From: a virus
IMG/VR virus record: IMGVR_UViG_3300050029_000114
Coordinates: 22,052 to 86,051 of that record
Length of the DNA: 64,000 nucleotides
Strand: one strand, 5' to 3'
Shown here: piece after piece, positions 49,901 through 56,809 of the stretch
Numbering within the stretch: the stretch's first letter is position 1
How the letters are laid out: each line of letters opens with the position of its first letter
Translations under genes and position numbers: made by a program
The notes under the pieces: model-generated
Told to the model about the DNA's origin: nothing
The model's database searches: none
The model's input: only the letters and a program-made list of their open reading frames with translations

Positions 49901-51605
49901 GCCCGTCCCGCACGATGTACTCGTCGCCCACGACGGTCAGTTCGTCCACCGACCGTATCTGCCACTCCTCGTCTCCGGTGTCGGCGTCCTCGTGGCCGTG
50001 CAGGTAGCACTCGGCGGCGACCTCGAAGTTGAGGCTCATCTCCCGCACCAACGCGCTCTGACCGCCCTCGGTCGACCGCAACCGGGCGAGGGTCGCCATC
50101 GCTATCTTCGCCACCGTCGCATCGACGTTCGCCTCGTCGCTGTCGACCGCGATCGGCGCCTGCTCGGGGTCCGGCTGCACCGCGGCGTACAGGCGCAGCT
50201 TCGACATCAGGTTCGCCAGGAAGCTCGTCGAGTTGCCGGTGTAGTAGACGGTCCCGTTGCGGCGGGCCAGCCAGGTTCCGTTCGCTGTCGTCGGGCACCA
50301 AATCGTCCCGGTGTAAGTGGTCCGGGTGAGGGAGCAGTTGCGGAGCCCGACTGTCACCTTGCGCTTGATGGTCAGGAGCGAGCGGTCCTCGGTTCGGTCG
50401 CGCCGAATCTGTGGAAGGCGACCACTCAGGATGCAGGCCAACGCCACGGGCTCTAACCATCGGCTGTTCTTTTGGCCGATGATCGTCGTGCCGTCCGGCT
50501 TGACGTGGCCGTCCGCGGCTATCGAAGTTGCTATGAACAGTTCAAGCTGGGCAGCGGTTAATGCGAGGATGAACCCGTCGGCTACCTGCTTGCCCGGCGC
50601 CACTGAAAGCAGCAGGGCGGACGCTGCGAGGTTCATCTTGAAATGCGAGATGGTCGAGTTAGGCGGCCGGTACTCACGCCATGCGGGCTCCGGGTTAGTC
50701 GTCCTGCCCGCGCCTAGTGACTCGGCCTCTGGCCCGATGAGCGCGGTGAGCGCCGCCCGGATGCGGGCCACGTTCTCGGGGTACGCGCTGTGCGACTGGT
50801 AGATAACGGCACGGCGCCGGTTGATCGTCCCCTCAGTCCAGAACCATGCCACTAGTTCGACCAGCGCATCCGACCATTTCGGGTCGGTCGGCAAGTCTGC
50901 GCTCGGCGCTGCTGTGAGCAGGCGGAACGGATGGTGGCCGCCCACCTTGCATCGGTCGCCGATGCTGGCTAGCTCCTCTGACGTTGCCCAGCCAGTCAGC
51001 CAATGCCTAGGGCCCGCGCTATCCCGCTGGCGCTCGGTCGGCCAGCGGTGCCCGAGGCTCGACAGCGAAGAATGGTCCCGGCCCTCCACCGACAACATCG
51101 GCTCATCGGCAACCTCAAACCGGTTGACCGCCTCGACCGGCTGCCACTCGCTCAACCCGGTCGCCGTGTTCAACGTCAGCGCCCGGTCGCCCTCCTCTAC
51201 CTCATCGACCGACAACCAACCCCGTGTCGTGAGGATTTCGGACATACGGTCCAAACAGTAATGAACTTCACCAATTTCATCGAAGTAGTCCCATGCCTCG
51301 CTCTGCCAGGTTTGGCGGCGGCGGCGGGCCCCGGCGACGGCCCTGCGGTCGTGTAGGTCGACTCGTGCCGCGCTGGCGATCAGGGCCGGTTGGGTGTTCG
51401 TCCGGCGCCCGAATGTGTGCGCTTTCGCCGGGAGGACCGCGTCCGGCGTGACGGTGCCCTGCGTGGCCCGCTTGCTCTTGCTCCTCGCCACCGACCTGCC
51501 CGGTTCGGGTTCGGTCGGCGGCGGGCTCGCCGCTGTCACCGCGTCAGTGCCTAGGTGCTCCTCCCGGCGTCGCCGCTCGCTCGGTGTCTCCCGCGCCCCG
51601 GCCAT
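46914..51605 (-). CDS. Portal protein with intein and MuF-like C-terminal region
   Basis: A 1563-residue precursor starting MAGARETPSE (TGATG overlap with the upstream gene). Extein parts: QTWQSEAWDYFDEIGEVHY then STSFLANLMSKLRLY, the conserved actinophage portal helix, interrupted by a 342-residue intein. The portal core continues to about residue 950. Near residues 1180-1225, PHQSLDGVTFVNFDDD...FPGDHDGCTCDMAP resembles the MuF minor-head motif, and about 300 helical residues follow. The spliced product is about 1221 residues. No separate MuF gene is seen, so portal and MuF functions appear fused. Confidence 0.85.
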   Translation of the reverse strand: MAGARETPSERRRREEHLGTDAVTAASPPPTEPEPGRSVARSKSKRATQGTVTPDAVLPAKAHTFGRRTNTQPALIASAARVDLHDRRAVAGARRRRQTWQSEAWDYFDEIGEVHYCLDRMSEILTTRGWLSVDEVEEGDRALTLNTATGLSEWQPVEAVNRFEVADEPMLSVEGRDHSSLSSLGHRWPTERQRDSAGPRHWLTGWATSEELASIGDRCKVGGHHPFRLLTAAPSADLPTDPKWSDALVELVAWFWTEGTINRRRAVIYQSHSAYPENVARIRAALTALIGPEAESLGAGRTTNPEPAWREYRPPNSTISHFKMNLAASALLLSVAPGKQVADGFILALTAAQLELFIATSIAADGHVKPDGTTIIGQKNSRWLEPVALACILSGRLPQIRRDRTEDRSLLTIKRKVTVGLRNCSLTRTTYTGTIWCPTTANGTWLARRNGTVYYTGNSTSFLANLMSKLRLYAAVQPDPEQAPIAVDSDEANVDATVAKIAMATLARLRSTEGGQSALVREMSLNFEVAAECYLHGHEDADTGDEEWQIRSVDELTVVGDEYIVRDGLGNSQGGTPVPADDVVIRMWERHPRISALATCAMRGVLSECEALLLLSREVRAGAKSRLSSGILLVPSELSFGSADPTRDGGDGEETEDPFSADLAESMITPIQEEGSAAAVVPVVIRGPAEVLKEVRHLILSRPRDPILAAEIDQRILRIARGLNMPVEVTLGMMNTTFANAATIKEEEFDSHIEPRAILVCDALTAGYFQGALIEAGVDPAVARTIFVWFDATALIVHPDQAENAQQAFSDGVISEEARRRYVGYREDDAPDDDEKLLRLMLNSPRMDPFLFSQLLARTGLFPGVLVPAPQSGIVEMPGSNVPPVQGPAMPIPGPGSPPPAPPPAPAAAPTPPAAAAHTAPAGAEIRAGEAPTGLAKAFQAAGVATNVGARLTEIDRQLRHRILIESDVAMRRALERAGAKIRAATHRAKGGEKTLIAALIKDKPNRLVTVTCGPELVAAAGVDDPLAGAFDGLAEDTGAWIDLARSQALTAIEAGLGAPPQTAVDDLMAGAQAATDAAVTNLTDSLTALAGQRLYDPTAGAPGLGEADPSITIPSSLVRESMGIAGGADPQGGNGQPVTDAGGNPLGGVATGEAMMGVVDAAGGGIDGYEWQWGGAERPFEPHQSLDGVTFVNFDDDVLANNEGWPETDFFFPGDHDGCTCDMAPVIIDTNGEPSPVVDENGDLVDQGAAVDEGTSMADTGTASTLDPGALADLLGFAQADGEVTAELEAWAKGEVDAIRSELRDILGGIRDEHTSLLQNAEADKGMVQRPPQSVLVNGEYVRPGGYNADWYDALTDKETSRLTQNWFALAGDSTALSPDEIAASLSRLLGRELTTDEAMQIWLTETRIIDAANTLSNGRAIVDTTRYGGLNVNSLIDSPYDLNSIMANRAEAAAEIARVEATAQADEARMILSAAERGGTPAWEMTEADYVQEVTSLEAEVARFTGESQDEWGPMYRTEEQAAMRRLDQLVPPGIDDPHNPMSADALYRTILRIARQGGLV
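50232..51257 (-). mobile_element. LAGLIDADG intein in the portal gene
   Basis: 342 residues (117-458 of the precursor). It begins with Cys1 (CLDRMSEILTTRGWLSVDEV, N-terminal block A) and has a block-B-like SLSSLGHRW. It ends in block F/G GTWLARRNGTVYYTGN followed by Ser+1. The penultimate residue is Gly rather than the usual His. LVELVAWFWTEGTI and FIATSIAADGHVKPDG are the two LAGLIDADG-type helices of a homing endonuclease. The insertion is at a conserved portal site, Y-S. Confidence 0.9.
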
Positions 51606-51949
51606 CAGCCCTCGATGTTCTTCTTCTCGATGTACCCGCCGACCGCGTGGATAGCGGAGTCGGCGGCGTTTATTAGCATCTGCACTCCGGCCACGGTCCA
51701 GAAGAACACTAGGTCGAACTTCATCGGCCATCGGGCCAGGTCTACTGCGTGGGCGATAAGCAGCATGGCTCCTGATACCCACGCGCCCATGCAGTACGGG
51801 CATTGCACCAGCCCGCCCAGCGGGTGTGACTGCGGCGGGAACCGGCGGAACCATCGCTCCCGAAGCGAGTCAAGCTGGTCGTCTGAGACGATGTAGCGGG
51901 TGATCCGGGCGGCGGCGAACGCCAACACGATCAGGGTGAGCGCGATCAT
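51605..51949 (-). CDS. DUF1360-like membrane protein
   Basis: About 114 residues if it starts at MIALTLIV; in-frame starts exist up to 52033. IVSDDQLDSLRERWFRRFPPQSHPLGGLVQCPYCMGAWVSGAMLL matches DUF1360 proteins, with a CPYC motif between two hydrophobic segments. Such proteins recur in actinophages and actinobacteria; the function is unknown. Its stop overlaps the portal ATG. Confidence 0.72.
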   Translation of the reverse strand: MIALTLIVLAFAAARITRYIVSDDQLDSLRERWFRRFPPQSHPLGGLVQCPYCMGAWVSGAMLLIAHAVDLARWPMKFDLVFFWTVAGVQMLINAADSAIHAVGGYIEKKNIEG

Positions 51950-52088
51950 CGGGTCCGGCTCCACCATGCCCTGACCCAGCACCCAGCACAACCCTTCCAT
52001 CGTCCTCGCCCTACCCATCGGTGGGTCGCGCATTCCTTCGGCCCGATGCCGGGCAGCGTCGGCTGGATAGCGTCGGGCGCTGTCGTAG

Positions 52089-52364
52089 TCATCGGGCTCG
52101 GCGTAGCTGTGCAGCGATCTGGCGGAGTGTCCGGTTGACTGTGCGGATCGTCACGCTCTGCGGTTTGCGGGCCTCTCGGCGGACTATGGCGGCTGCTCGG
52201 TCAAGTGTGGCCGCGTCGTCGGCCCGTTCGCTCATGTCGTAGGCCCGCCAGTCGGGGACGGGTTCTCCGAACAGCCGGTCGATGGGCACCGGCTCGAACG
52301 GTACCTCGCTGGGCCGCAGCCTCCGTCCGGTTCCGGGCACGATCCAGGCTCCGATCGCCGTCAC
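52089..52364 (-). CDS. Small protein after the Acb2-like gene
   Basis: A 91-residue protein. The C-terminal helix AATLDRAAAIVRREARKPQSVTIRTVNRTLRQIAAQL is basic. ATGA overlap with the Acb2-like gene suggests the two are co-expressed. No family. Confidence 0.6.
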   Translation of the reverse strand: MTAIGAWIVPGTGRRLRPSEVPFEPVPIDRLFGEPVPDWRAYDMSERADDAATLDRAAAIVRREARKPQSVTIRTVNRTLRQIAAQLRRAR

Positions 52365-52639
52365 TGGCCTCGGGCCACCGCTGCGATCGCGTGGAACAGC
52401 GTCTCCTCCAGGCGGGTCAGGGCCGTCGACTGCTCCCGGCTAAGCGGGCAAAGCTCCACGATTGCCGTCCCGAACGCCTTAGCGGCCTCCCGCAGCGAAT
52501 CCATCGTCCCGGTTACCTCGGGCCCGGTCGGCGGGTGCAGGGTCAGGTCGTGATCTACGCGCTGGCGTAACTCTTCTCGACGGTCGGAGTCCGGCACTCG
52601 GCTGATCGTGATGCCTTGGCGGACATCTCCCTCGCCCAT
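52361..52639 (-). CDS. Acb2/Tad1-type hairpin protein (anti-CBASS/Thoeris sponge)
   Basis: A 92-residue protein. The last 62 residues fit the Acb2 helical hairpin: LHPPTGPEVTGTMDSLREAAKAFGTAIVELCPLSREQSTALTRLEETLFHAIAAVAR. This matches the family pattern (Y/L)HPPTG..., IR.AAK..A..I....P.SRE.S.ALT.LEE...WA.A.IAR. Acb2 proteins bind cyclic di- and trinucleotides and related signals and so block CBASS, and some block Thoeris. Start at 52639 (TGAGATG junction). The motif's aromatic positions are changed here, so ligand range cannot be predicted. Confidence 0.82.
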   Translation of the reverse strand: MGEGDVRQGITISRVPDSDRREELRQRVDHDLTLHPPTGPEVTGTMDSLREAAKAFGTAIVELCPLSREQSTALTRLEETLFHAIAAVARGQ

Positions 52640-52640
52640 C

Positions 52641-52949
52641 TCAGGCGTCGACCGTGTCGGCGACGGCAAGCTCCGCGAGCGCGCCCGCCCGCCAACCCTT
52701 CAACGGGTGCCCGCAGCCGCAGCCGCTTCCCCGGCTCGCCCTCCACGCCACGCCGTCGGCCGTGAACTCGACCGGGTAGTGCGACGGGTCAAGTGTCCCG
52801 TCGACCTGGCCGTGCCTGAGCACGGTCGGCTGCCGCCCCTTCACCCCGAACGCATAGGCGTGCCCGTCGGCTACGACGAGCCGGACGGTCGAGTGGATCA
52901 CCCCGTCGATGGTGATGTTGGCGGGCCACAGGTCGAACTCGACGTTCAT
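52641..52949 (-). CDS. Conserved-looking beta protein
   Basis: A 102-residue protein (MNVEFDLWPANITIDGVIHS). Alternating strands, RLVVADGHAYAFGVKGRQPTVLRHGQVDGTLDPSHYPVEFTADGVAW. A Cys-x-Cys cluster GSGCGCGHPLKG near the end. Transcribed just ahead of the Acb2-like gene; no known function. Confidence 0.65.
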   Translation of the reverse strand: MNVEFDLWPANITIDGVIHSTVRLVVADGHAYAFGVKGRQPTVLRHGQVDGTLDPSHYPVEFTADGVAWRASRGSGCGCGHPLKGWRAGALAELAVADTVDA

Positions 52950-53002
52950 AGCCCGGTATGGTAGGCCACCAGCGGGCTCTCAGCGCGTGACCTGGGGCGC
53001 GG

Positions 53003-53039
53003 CACCGCCCCCGGGCTGGCTAGGCGGCCGGGGGCGGTG
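53003..53039 (-). terminator. Perfect 12-bp hairpin
   Basis: Minus strand CACCGCCCCCGG (53028-53039) pairs with CCGGGGGCGGTG (53003-53014) around a 13-nt loop, after the 53056-53232 gene. Confidence 0.7.
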
Positions 53040-53055
53040 ATACTGCCGGGGGGTT

Positions 53056-53232
53056 CTACCCAGCCAGCAGGTTGTCCCACTTTCCGGTTTCCTTGCGGAT
53101 GTCCTTCTCCCACTTGGGGAGGGCGGCCTCGACATCGAACTTGCCGCGCAGCGCCTCGGCGAGTTTCACGGCGTCGGCCTTCCACTCGCTGTAGCTCGGG
53201 TGGCTCGGGCTCGGGTGAGGGTGTGCCGTCAT
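53056..53232 (-). CDS. Small helical protein
   Basis: Up to 58 residues. The convincing part is SEWKADAVKLAEALRGKFDVEAALPKWEKDIRKETGKWDNLLAG, acidic/basic helical. The ATG at 53232 overlaps the -10 TAGGAT, so transcripts from that promoter cannot use it. A GTG at 53169 with GGAAGG upstream (37 residues) is the alternative. Monocistronic between a promoter and a terminator. Confidence 0.6.
   Translation of the reverse strand: MTAHPHPSPSHPSYSEWKADAVKLAEALRGKFDVEAALPKWEKDIRKETGKWDNLLAG
53214..53221 (-). promoter_or_regulatory. CCCTCACC box inside the small helical gene's 5' region
   Basis: Located just downstream of the -10. It is the one copy not placed 13-20 nt before an obvious start codon. 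Confidence 0.35.
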
Positions 53233-53270
53233 CCTACCGCGGTTCGTTCGGCTTGTCTAGGGTTTTCTAG
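53231..53270 (-). promoter_or_regulatory. CTAGAAAACCCTAGACA promoter
   Basis: Element at 53254-53270, -35 TAGACA, 17-nt spacer, -10 TAGGAT (53231-53236). Confidence 0.65.
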
Positions 53271-53565
53271 CGTCGGCTCCCGGGTAGTGCTTGGCGATGA
53301 TCCGGTCGGCCCACTCCCGGAAGTCAGGGTTCTCCGCTCGGCGGGCCTTGCAACGGGCGCACAGGTCGATCGATATCGACACCCACGGCCGGTCGGGCTC
53401 GGGCCACCACCGCTCGATCGACCCAGGTCGCTTGACGGGCTTGTCGCACACGTCGCAGATGATCCGGGGTCGCTGGCCGCGGATACAGATGAACGCGCCA
53501 TCCGGTAGCCGTCCAGCTTCCCCGGGCGCGGGTCGGCGCGCCGGGAGGCTCGGTCGGTCCGTCAT
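53257..53565 (-). CDS. Zinc-ribbon protein
   Basis: A 102-residue protein from MTDRPSLPARR (ATGA overlap upstream). CDVCDKPVKRPGSIERWW and LCARCKARRAENPDFREWADRII form a two-knuckle zinc ribbon with a C-terminal helix. Possibly nucleic-acid or host-RNA-polymerase binding; no family. Its stop codon lies in the promoter element of the next gene. Confidence 0.68.
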   Translation of the reverse strand: MTDRPSLPARRPAPGEAGRLPDGAFICIRGQRPRIICDVCDKPVKRPGSIERWWPEPDRPWVSISIDLCARCKARRAENPDFREWADRIIAKHYPGADARKP

Positions 53566-54059
53566 GCCGCGTCCCGTCTCGGTGTCGCCGCCGTCATCAC
53601 GAGCAGGTGCATGGCGAACCGCTCTACCGCCGCGGCCTCGGTCGGGGTAAGGGTCGGGTCGAAGCTCCGGCCCCGCTGGGCGGCCGCGGCGATCGCCTCG
53701 TCGCGGCTCACTGGAGTTTGACGGCCCGGTACAGGTCGCCGTTCTCGCAGGATGACGCCCTCGCCGTTCGGAAGCTCGGCCAACGTCTCGAACATGCACC
53801 CCGTCAGCGTAGGTGCAGTGCCGTTCGGGCTGGGCGTCGAGCCGGGGGCTGGCGGGTCGTACTCCCATACGCCTTCGCCGATGCGGGTCAGGCCGGGCAG
53901 CGGGGTCGGGGTCAAGTGAAGGGCCCGGTACATCGCCCGGAACACCTGAACACGGGCGAGCCCGGTCCGGCGGGCGATGTCGTCAACGAAGATGCGGCCG
54001 GGCCCGTGGGCGGCTACCTCCGCGAACACTAGGGGACTGGTGGAAGTGGAGCGGGTCAT
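53562..54059 (-). CDS. Winged-helix-like DNA-binding protein
   Basis: A 165-residue protein. Residues about 10-65: VFAEVAAHGPGRIFVDDIARRTGLARVQVFRAMYRALHLTPTPLPG, an HTH with wing. The C-terminus has another helix TPTEAAAVERFAMHLLVMTA. Possibly a transcription regulator of the early region. CCCTCACC box and AAAGGAACC site precede the ATG. Confidence 0.65.
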   Translation of the reverse strand: MTRSTSTSPLVFAEVAAHGPGRIFVDDIARRTGLARVQVFRAMYRALHLTPTPLPGLTRIGEGVWEYDPPAPGSTPSPNGTAPTLTGCMFETLAELPNGEGVILRERRPVPGRQTPVSRDEAIAAAAQRGRSFDPTLTPTEAAAVERFAMHLLVMTAATPRRDAA

Positions 54060-54074
54060 CGGGTGGTTCCTTTC

Positions 54075-54082
54075 GGTGAGGG
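54075..54082 (-). promoter_or_regulatory. CCCTCACC leader box
   Basis: 15 nt upstream of the ATG at 54059, followed by GAAAGGAACC. Confidence 0.45.
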
Positions 54083-54110
54083 TGGTGCTCGGGTGCTGCC
54101 AGGAGGGGGA

Positions 54111-54377
54111 CTAGAGGCCCCGTTCCATCTGTTGGGCGCGCTGGCGGTTCACGCCCAACGCGTCGGCGATCTGCTGGTAGGTGGCCCCCGCCTGGCGGGC
54201 CGTCGAGATGGCTGCCATCCGGCGGGTGACCACCCGGGCTCGGTTCTCGTCGTACTGCTTGACGGCCGCGTCGGCCTTGACGACCTTGCGGACAGCGGGG
54301 GCGGCCTTCGTCGCCCTCTCTGCCTTCGTCGGCTCTGCGGGGCGGCTGGGGGCTTCTCGTTGGCTTGTGGTGGTCAT
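54111..54377 (-). CDS. HTH protein
   Basis: An 88-residue protein. Basic, Ala-rich N-terminus; the C-terminal ARQAGATYQQIADALGVNRQRAQQMERGL is a clear helix-turn-helix of the sigma-70 region 4/transposase kind. Small regulator or nucleoid-type protein. ATGA overlap with the upstream gene. Confidence 0.7.
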   Translation of the reverse strand: MTTTSQREAPSRPAEPTKAERATKAAPAVRKVVKADAAVKQYDENRARVVTRRMAAISTARQAGATYQQIADALGVNRQRAQQMERGL

Positions 54378-55120
54378 TCGCTGTTCCTCTCGTCGTGCTC
54401 GATGGCCTCCTCGTCGGCGCCATCTGCTCGTGCTGCTCCGATCAGCCGTTCCATTGTCTGCGGGCTGAGGGTGATCTGCTGGCGGTAGCTGTCATACGTG
54501 ATGTCATCGCTAGTGAACCCTAGCGCGTGGAGGGGTGGCTTGACGTGCCGGTCGTAGAACGCCTGCGATGCGTCTCGGGCGGCGGCCTCGGCGGCGGCTT
54601 TCTCGCGGTACTTGACAGCGGCGGCGTCCTGCTCGATCTTGAGTAGCCGGTCCCGGCGCCGCAGGTCGGCCCGGTGGATCGCCGCAACACGTTCCTCCTC
54701 GGCGAGCCTGACCAGCCAGTCGGCCCACGGTTCCTTCAAGTCCCGCAGCTGGGCGGCGAACGGAACCCATATCGTCGGGCCGTCGATCTGCAATGTCCGT
54801 TCCTTGCGATGCCAGTACGGGCCTTCGGCTATCTGTGCGTCGGTCCACGGTTCCCCGGTCGCCGGGTCGATCGTGGTCGTGATCTGCGTCTCAACCTCGG
54901 CGGCCACGTACATGCGTGCCGTCTCCCGCCATGTACTCGTCCTCGTGACCGTGAAGCTGTAGCTGCCGTCGTTGTCGACGAGCGTCCACGGCAACCATCT
55001 GGCGTCGGCGTTCCAGTAGTGAAGCTCGGGGTCAAGGGCGATCACCCGGTGCGAGTTGCGGCCAGTGCGCCCCTCGGCATACCGGTAGATGCCGTACCGC
55101 TCTATCTTCTCGCGTCTCAT
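54374..55120 (-). CDS. Early-region protein of unknown function
   Basis: A 248-residue protein from MRREKIERYGIYR. N-terminal beta-rich half with many aromatic residues (WLPWTLVDNDGSYSFTVTRTSTW). The middle is a long charged coil (EEERVAAIHRADLRRRDRLLKIEQDAAAVKYREKAAAEAAARDASQAFY). Acidic end. Overlaps both neighbours by 4 bp. No family recognised. Confidence 0.65.
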   Translation of the reverse strand: MRREKIERYGIYRYAEGRTGRNSHRVIALDPELHYWNADARWLPWTLVDNDGSYSFTVTRTSTWRETARMYVAAEVETQITTTIDPATGEPWTDAQIAEGPYWHRKERTLQIDGPTIWVPFAAQLRDLKEPWADWLVRLAEEERVAAIHRADLRRRDRLLKIEQDAAAVKYREKAAAEAAARDASQAFYDRHVKPPLHALGFTSDDITYDSYRQQITLSPQTMERLIGAARADGADEEAIEHDERNSE

Positions 55121-55602
55121 CGCTGGGCCTCCGCTTCGAACGCCGCAGCGCCAGCGGCGTGCTCGGCGCACCATTCGCTGTCGGGCAGGGCATCCTCGGT
55201 GCAGCGGGCGACGTACGGCCAGTAGCCCGGGTTCACGACGTACTCGCATCGCGGCTGCGCCCGCTTGGTCGCCCGCTCGTAGAGGGCGGCGATCCGGTCG
55301 TCCGCGGCGGCTGTCTCCCGGTCCTTGCGACTCAGCCGTCGGGCGGGGGCGGCGTTGCGTTCCCGTTCGGCGCGGGCTCGCTGCTCGGCAGGCCGGAGCG
55401 GGCCCGCTAGCCGGGCGGCGCGCTGGTCGTCGTTCTCGACCTGCAAGATGTCGCCGACCCGGTACACCCGTTTGCCTACGTCGCCGGGCTGCACCCGGCC
55501 GATAGCCGAACCGAGATGGTGGATATTGCGGCCGACCTGCACCGTCGACTTGTGGACGTGCTCGGCTGCGATCGTGAACAGGAAGATCGGGCGGGCCGTC
55601 AT
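55117..55602 (-). CDS. Early-region protein with possible C-terminal zinc site
   Basis: A 161-residue protein. N-terminal beta part (VQVGRNIHHLGSAIGRVQPGDVGKRVYRVGDILQVEND), basic helical middle, then CEYVVNPGYWPYVARCTEDALPDSEWCAEH with three Cys and a His. KOW/SH3-like start is possible. No family. Confidence 0.6.
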   Translation of the reverse strand: MTARPIFLFTIAAEHVHKSTVQVGRNIHHLGSAIGRVQPGDVGKRVYRVGDILQVENDDQRAARLAGPLRPAEQRARAERERNAAPARRLSRKDRETAAADDRIAALYERATKRAQPRCEYVVNPGYWPYVARCTEDALPDSEWCAEHAAGAAAFEAEAQR

Positions 55603-55947
55603 GGTGTCGTGACCGCCTTCGGGAAGTGCTCCGGGCAGATCGGGCCTTCGGGCGGGTTCTCAACGAGTCGACCTCGGGTCGTCGGCTTCCCGCAACGAGC
55701 GCACTCCGCGTAGAGCGTCCACTCGACCTGCTCGTTCGCCCGGATCAGCAGGTGCGGGACATGCGACTCGAACGCGGACCAGTCGGCCGCGCCTATCGCG
55801 CTGAGCGTCGAGACGCCCATCGTCTCGCCCGCCTGGTAGAGCGCGTCCCGGGCGGTCGCCAAGTGCGACGTACGCCTGGCGGGCCCGCTCGATAGCCCGG
55901 AGAAGGCGCGCCCGGTTCGCTCGGGCCTTGCGTTCCGCGGCGGTCAT
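55599..55947 (-). pseudogene. Zinc-ribbon gene with apparent +1 frameshift
   Basis: A start ATG at 55947 overlaps the previous stop (ATGA) and encodes MTAAERKARANRARLLRAIERARQ-AYVA. The downstream conserved part, ATARDALYQAGETMG... ending with CARCGKPTTRGRLVENPPEGPICPEHF, is in the +1 frame from about 55862 (TTG) and ends in an ATGA overlap with the next gene. Joined, they give a continuous helix and zinc ribbon of about 116 residues. Either a real one-base change, a sequencing error, programmed +1 shifting, or two overlapping genes. Confidence 0.55.
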
Positions 55948-56279
55948 CGGTGAGCCCAATCGGCCGTGCCGTCCGCGCAGCGAATCGGCTCGCCGCACTC
56001 GGCGCAGAAGCCGCGCAACGGATAATCCTGGCGGGTCGCTCCGTTGACGGACGCGCCCCAGCGGTTAGTGATCGAGCCGGGCACCTGGGCGGGCTCGGGC
56101 TTATGGTCCGTAGTGGACATGGCGGGTTCCTTTCGTGGTGAGGGTGACAGCGGTGATTCTACCGCGGATCGGTCGGCTTGTCTAGGGGGTTCTAGCGGCG
56201 GCAGGTGGCGGGAATCGCTCTCGGGGCGGCGGCACACGTGGCAGGCGTCGCCGTCCGGCCAGTAGCGGTGCCGGATCAA
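55944..56279 (-). CDS. Zinc-knuckle protein with internal promoter
   Basis: From TTG at 56279 (TTGA overlap) the frame is open for 111 residues. IRHRYWPDGDACHVCRRPESDSRHLPP at the N-terminus mirrors the start of the next gene upstream (IRHRFTPRDGDRCDCWRTENDP). A complete promoter lies inside it, and a second start, ATG at 56120 with AAAGGAACC, gives a 58-residue protein MSTTDHKPEPAQ...GFCAECGEPIRCADGTADWAH, with a zinc pair. The short form is the surer one. Confidence 0.6.
   Translation of the reverse strand: MIRHRYWPDGDACHVCRRPESDSRHLPPLEPPRQADRSAVESPLSPSPRKEPAMSTTDHKPEPAQVPGSITNRWGASVNGATRQDYPLRGFCAECGEPIRCADGTADWAHR
56137..56144 (-). promoter_or_regulatory. CCCTCACC leader box
   Basis: 16 nt upstream of the ATG at 56120, between the promoter and AAAGGAACC. 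Confidence 0.45.
56156..56195 (-). promoter_or_regulatory. CTAGAACCCCCTAGACA promoter
   Basis: Element at 56179-56195, -35 TAGACA, 17-nt spacer, -10 TAGAAT (56156-56161). The start would be about 30 nt before the ATG at 56120. Confidence 0.68.
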
Positions 56280-56809
56280 CGTGCGGCCCGCTCGACCGTG
56301 ACGGGGCATTCGGCGTCGAGGTAGCGGTGCGGCCAGCGGTGCTCCACGAGGAGCGTCACCGTCCCGTCGCTGTTGTCGGTGCGCTCAGCTACCCGCAGCG
56401 GGTCAAGTCCTTCCCGGTGATCGTAGACGCCGACGATCGTGTCTCCGGGCTCGACGTGGCCTGCGGTCGTCTCTAGCCTGACGGGCGCTGGCGGGGCAGG
56501 GCGGGCCTCCTGGCGGGCTCTCGTGGCCTCCTGCCGTTGGCGGCGCTCATCGGCGCGCTCGGTGCAGGGGCGGCCCTGCTGGTGGTATCCGACGCCGAGG
56601 CTGCGGATCGTCTCGCCGCATGCGTCGCAGCGGAGCATCCGGGTCGGCCCGGTGTCTGTCTGCAAGTCAGGGATTCGGGTGAACCCGCGGACGGTTGGGA
56701 GCGTCGACCAGTGGCGGCGTGGCGGTAGCCCTTGATGGATCGGGTCGTTCTCGGTCCGCCAACAATCGCATCGGTCGCCGTCTCGGGGGGTGAACCGGTG
56801 CCGGATCAT
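56276..56809 (-). CDS. Zinc-finger protein, early region
   Basis: A 177-residue protein from MIRHRFTPRDG (ATGA overlap). CDCWRTENDPIHQ and CDACGETIRSLGVGYHQQGRPC are two metal-binding motifs. A charged helix follows, then a beta-rich end (TTAGHVEPGDTIVGVYDH). The N-terminal motif is duplicated in the next gene. No function known. Confidence 0.65.
   Translation of the reverse strand: MIRHRFTPRDGDRCDCWRTENDPIHQGLPPRRHWSTLPTVRGFTRIPDLQTDTGPTRMLRCDACGETIRSLGVGYHQQGRPCTERADERRQRQEATRARQEARPAPPAPVRLETTAGHVEPGDTIVGVYDHREGLDPLRVAERTDNSDGTVTLLVEHRWPHRYLDAECPVTVERAAR

Noticed and set aside
52946-53185. Leftward ORF beginning MEGRRRETRR
   Set aside because: Its sequence is Arg/Pro/Gly-rich shadow; the neighbouring frame (SEWKADAVKLAEALRG) is clearly the coding one and the terminator hairpin would lie inside it.
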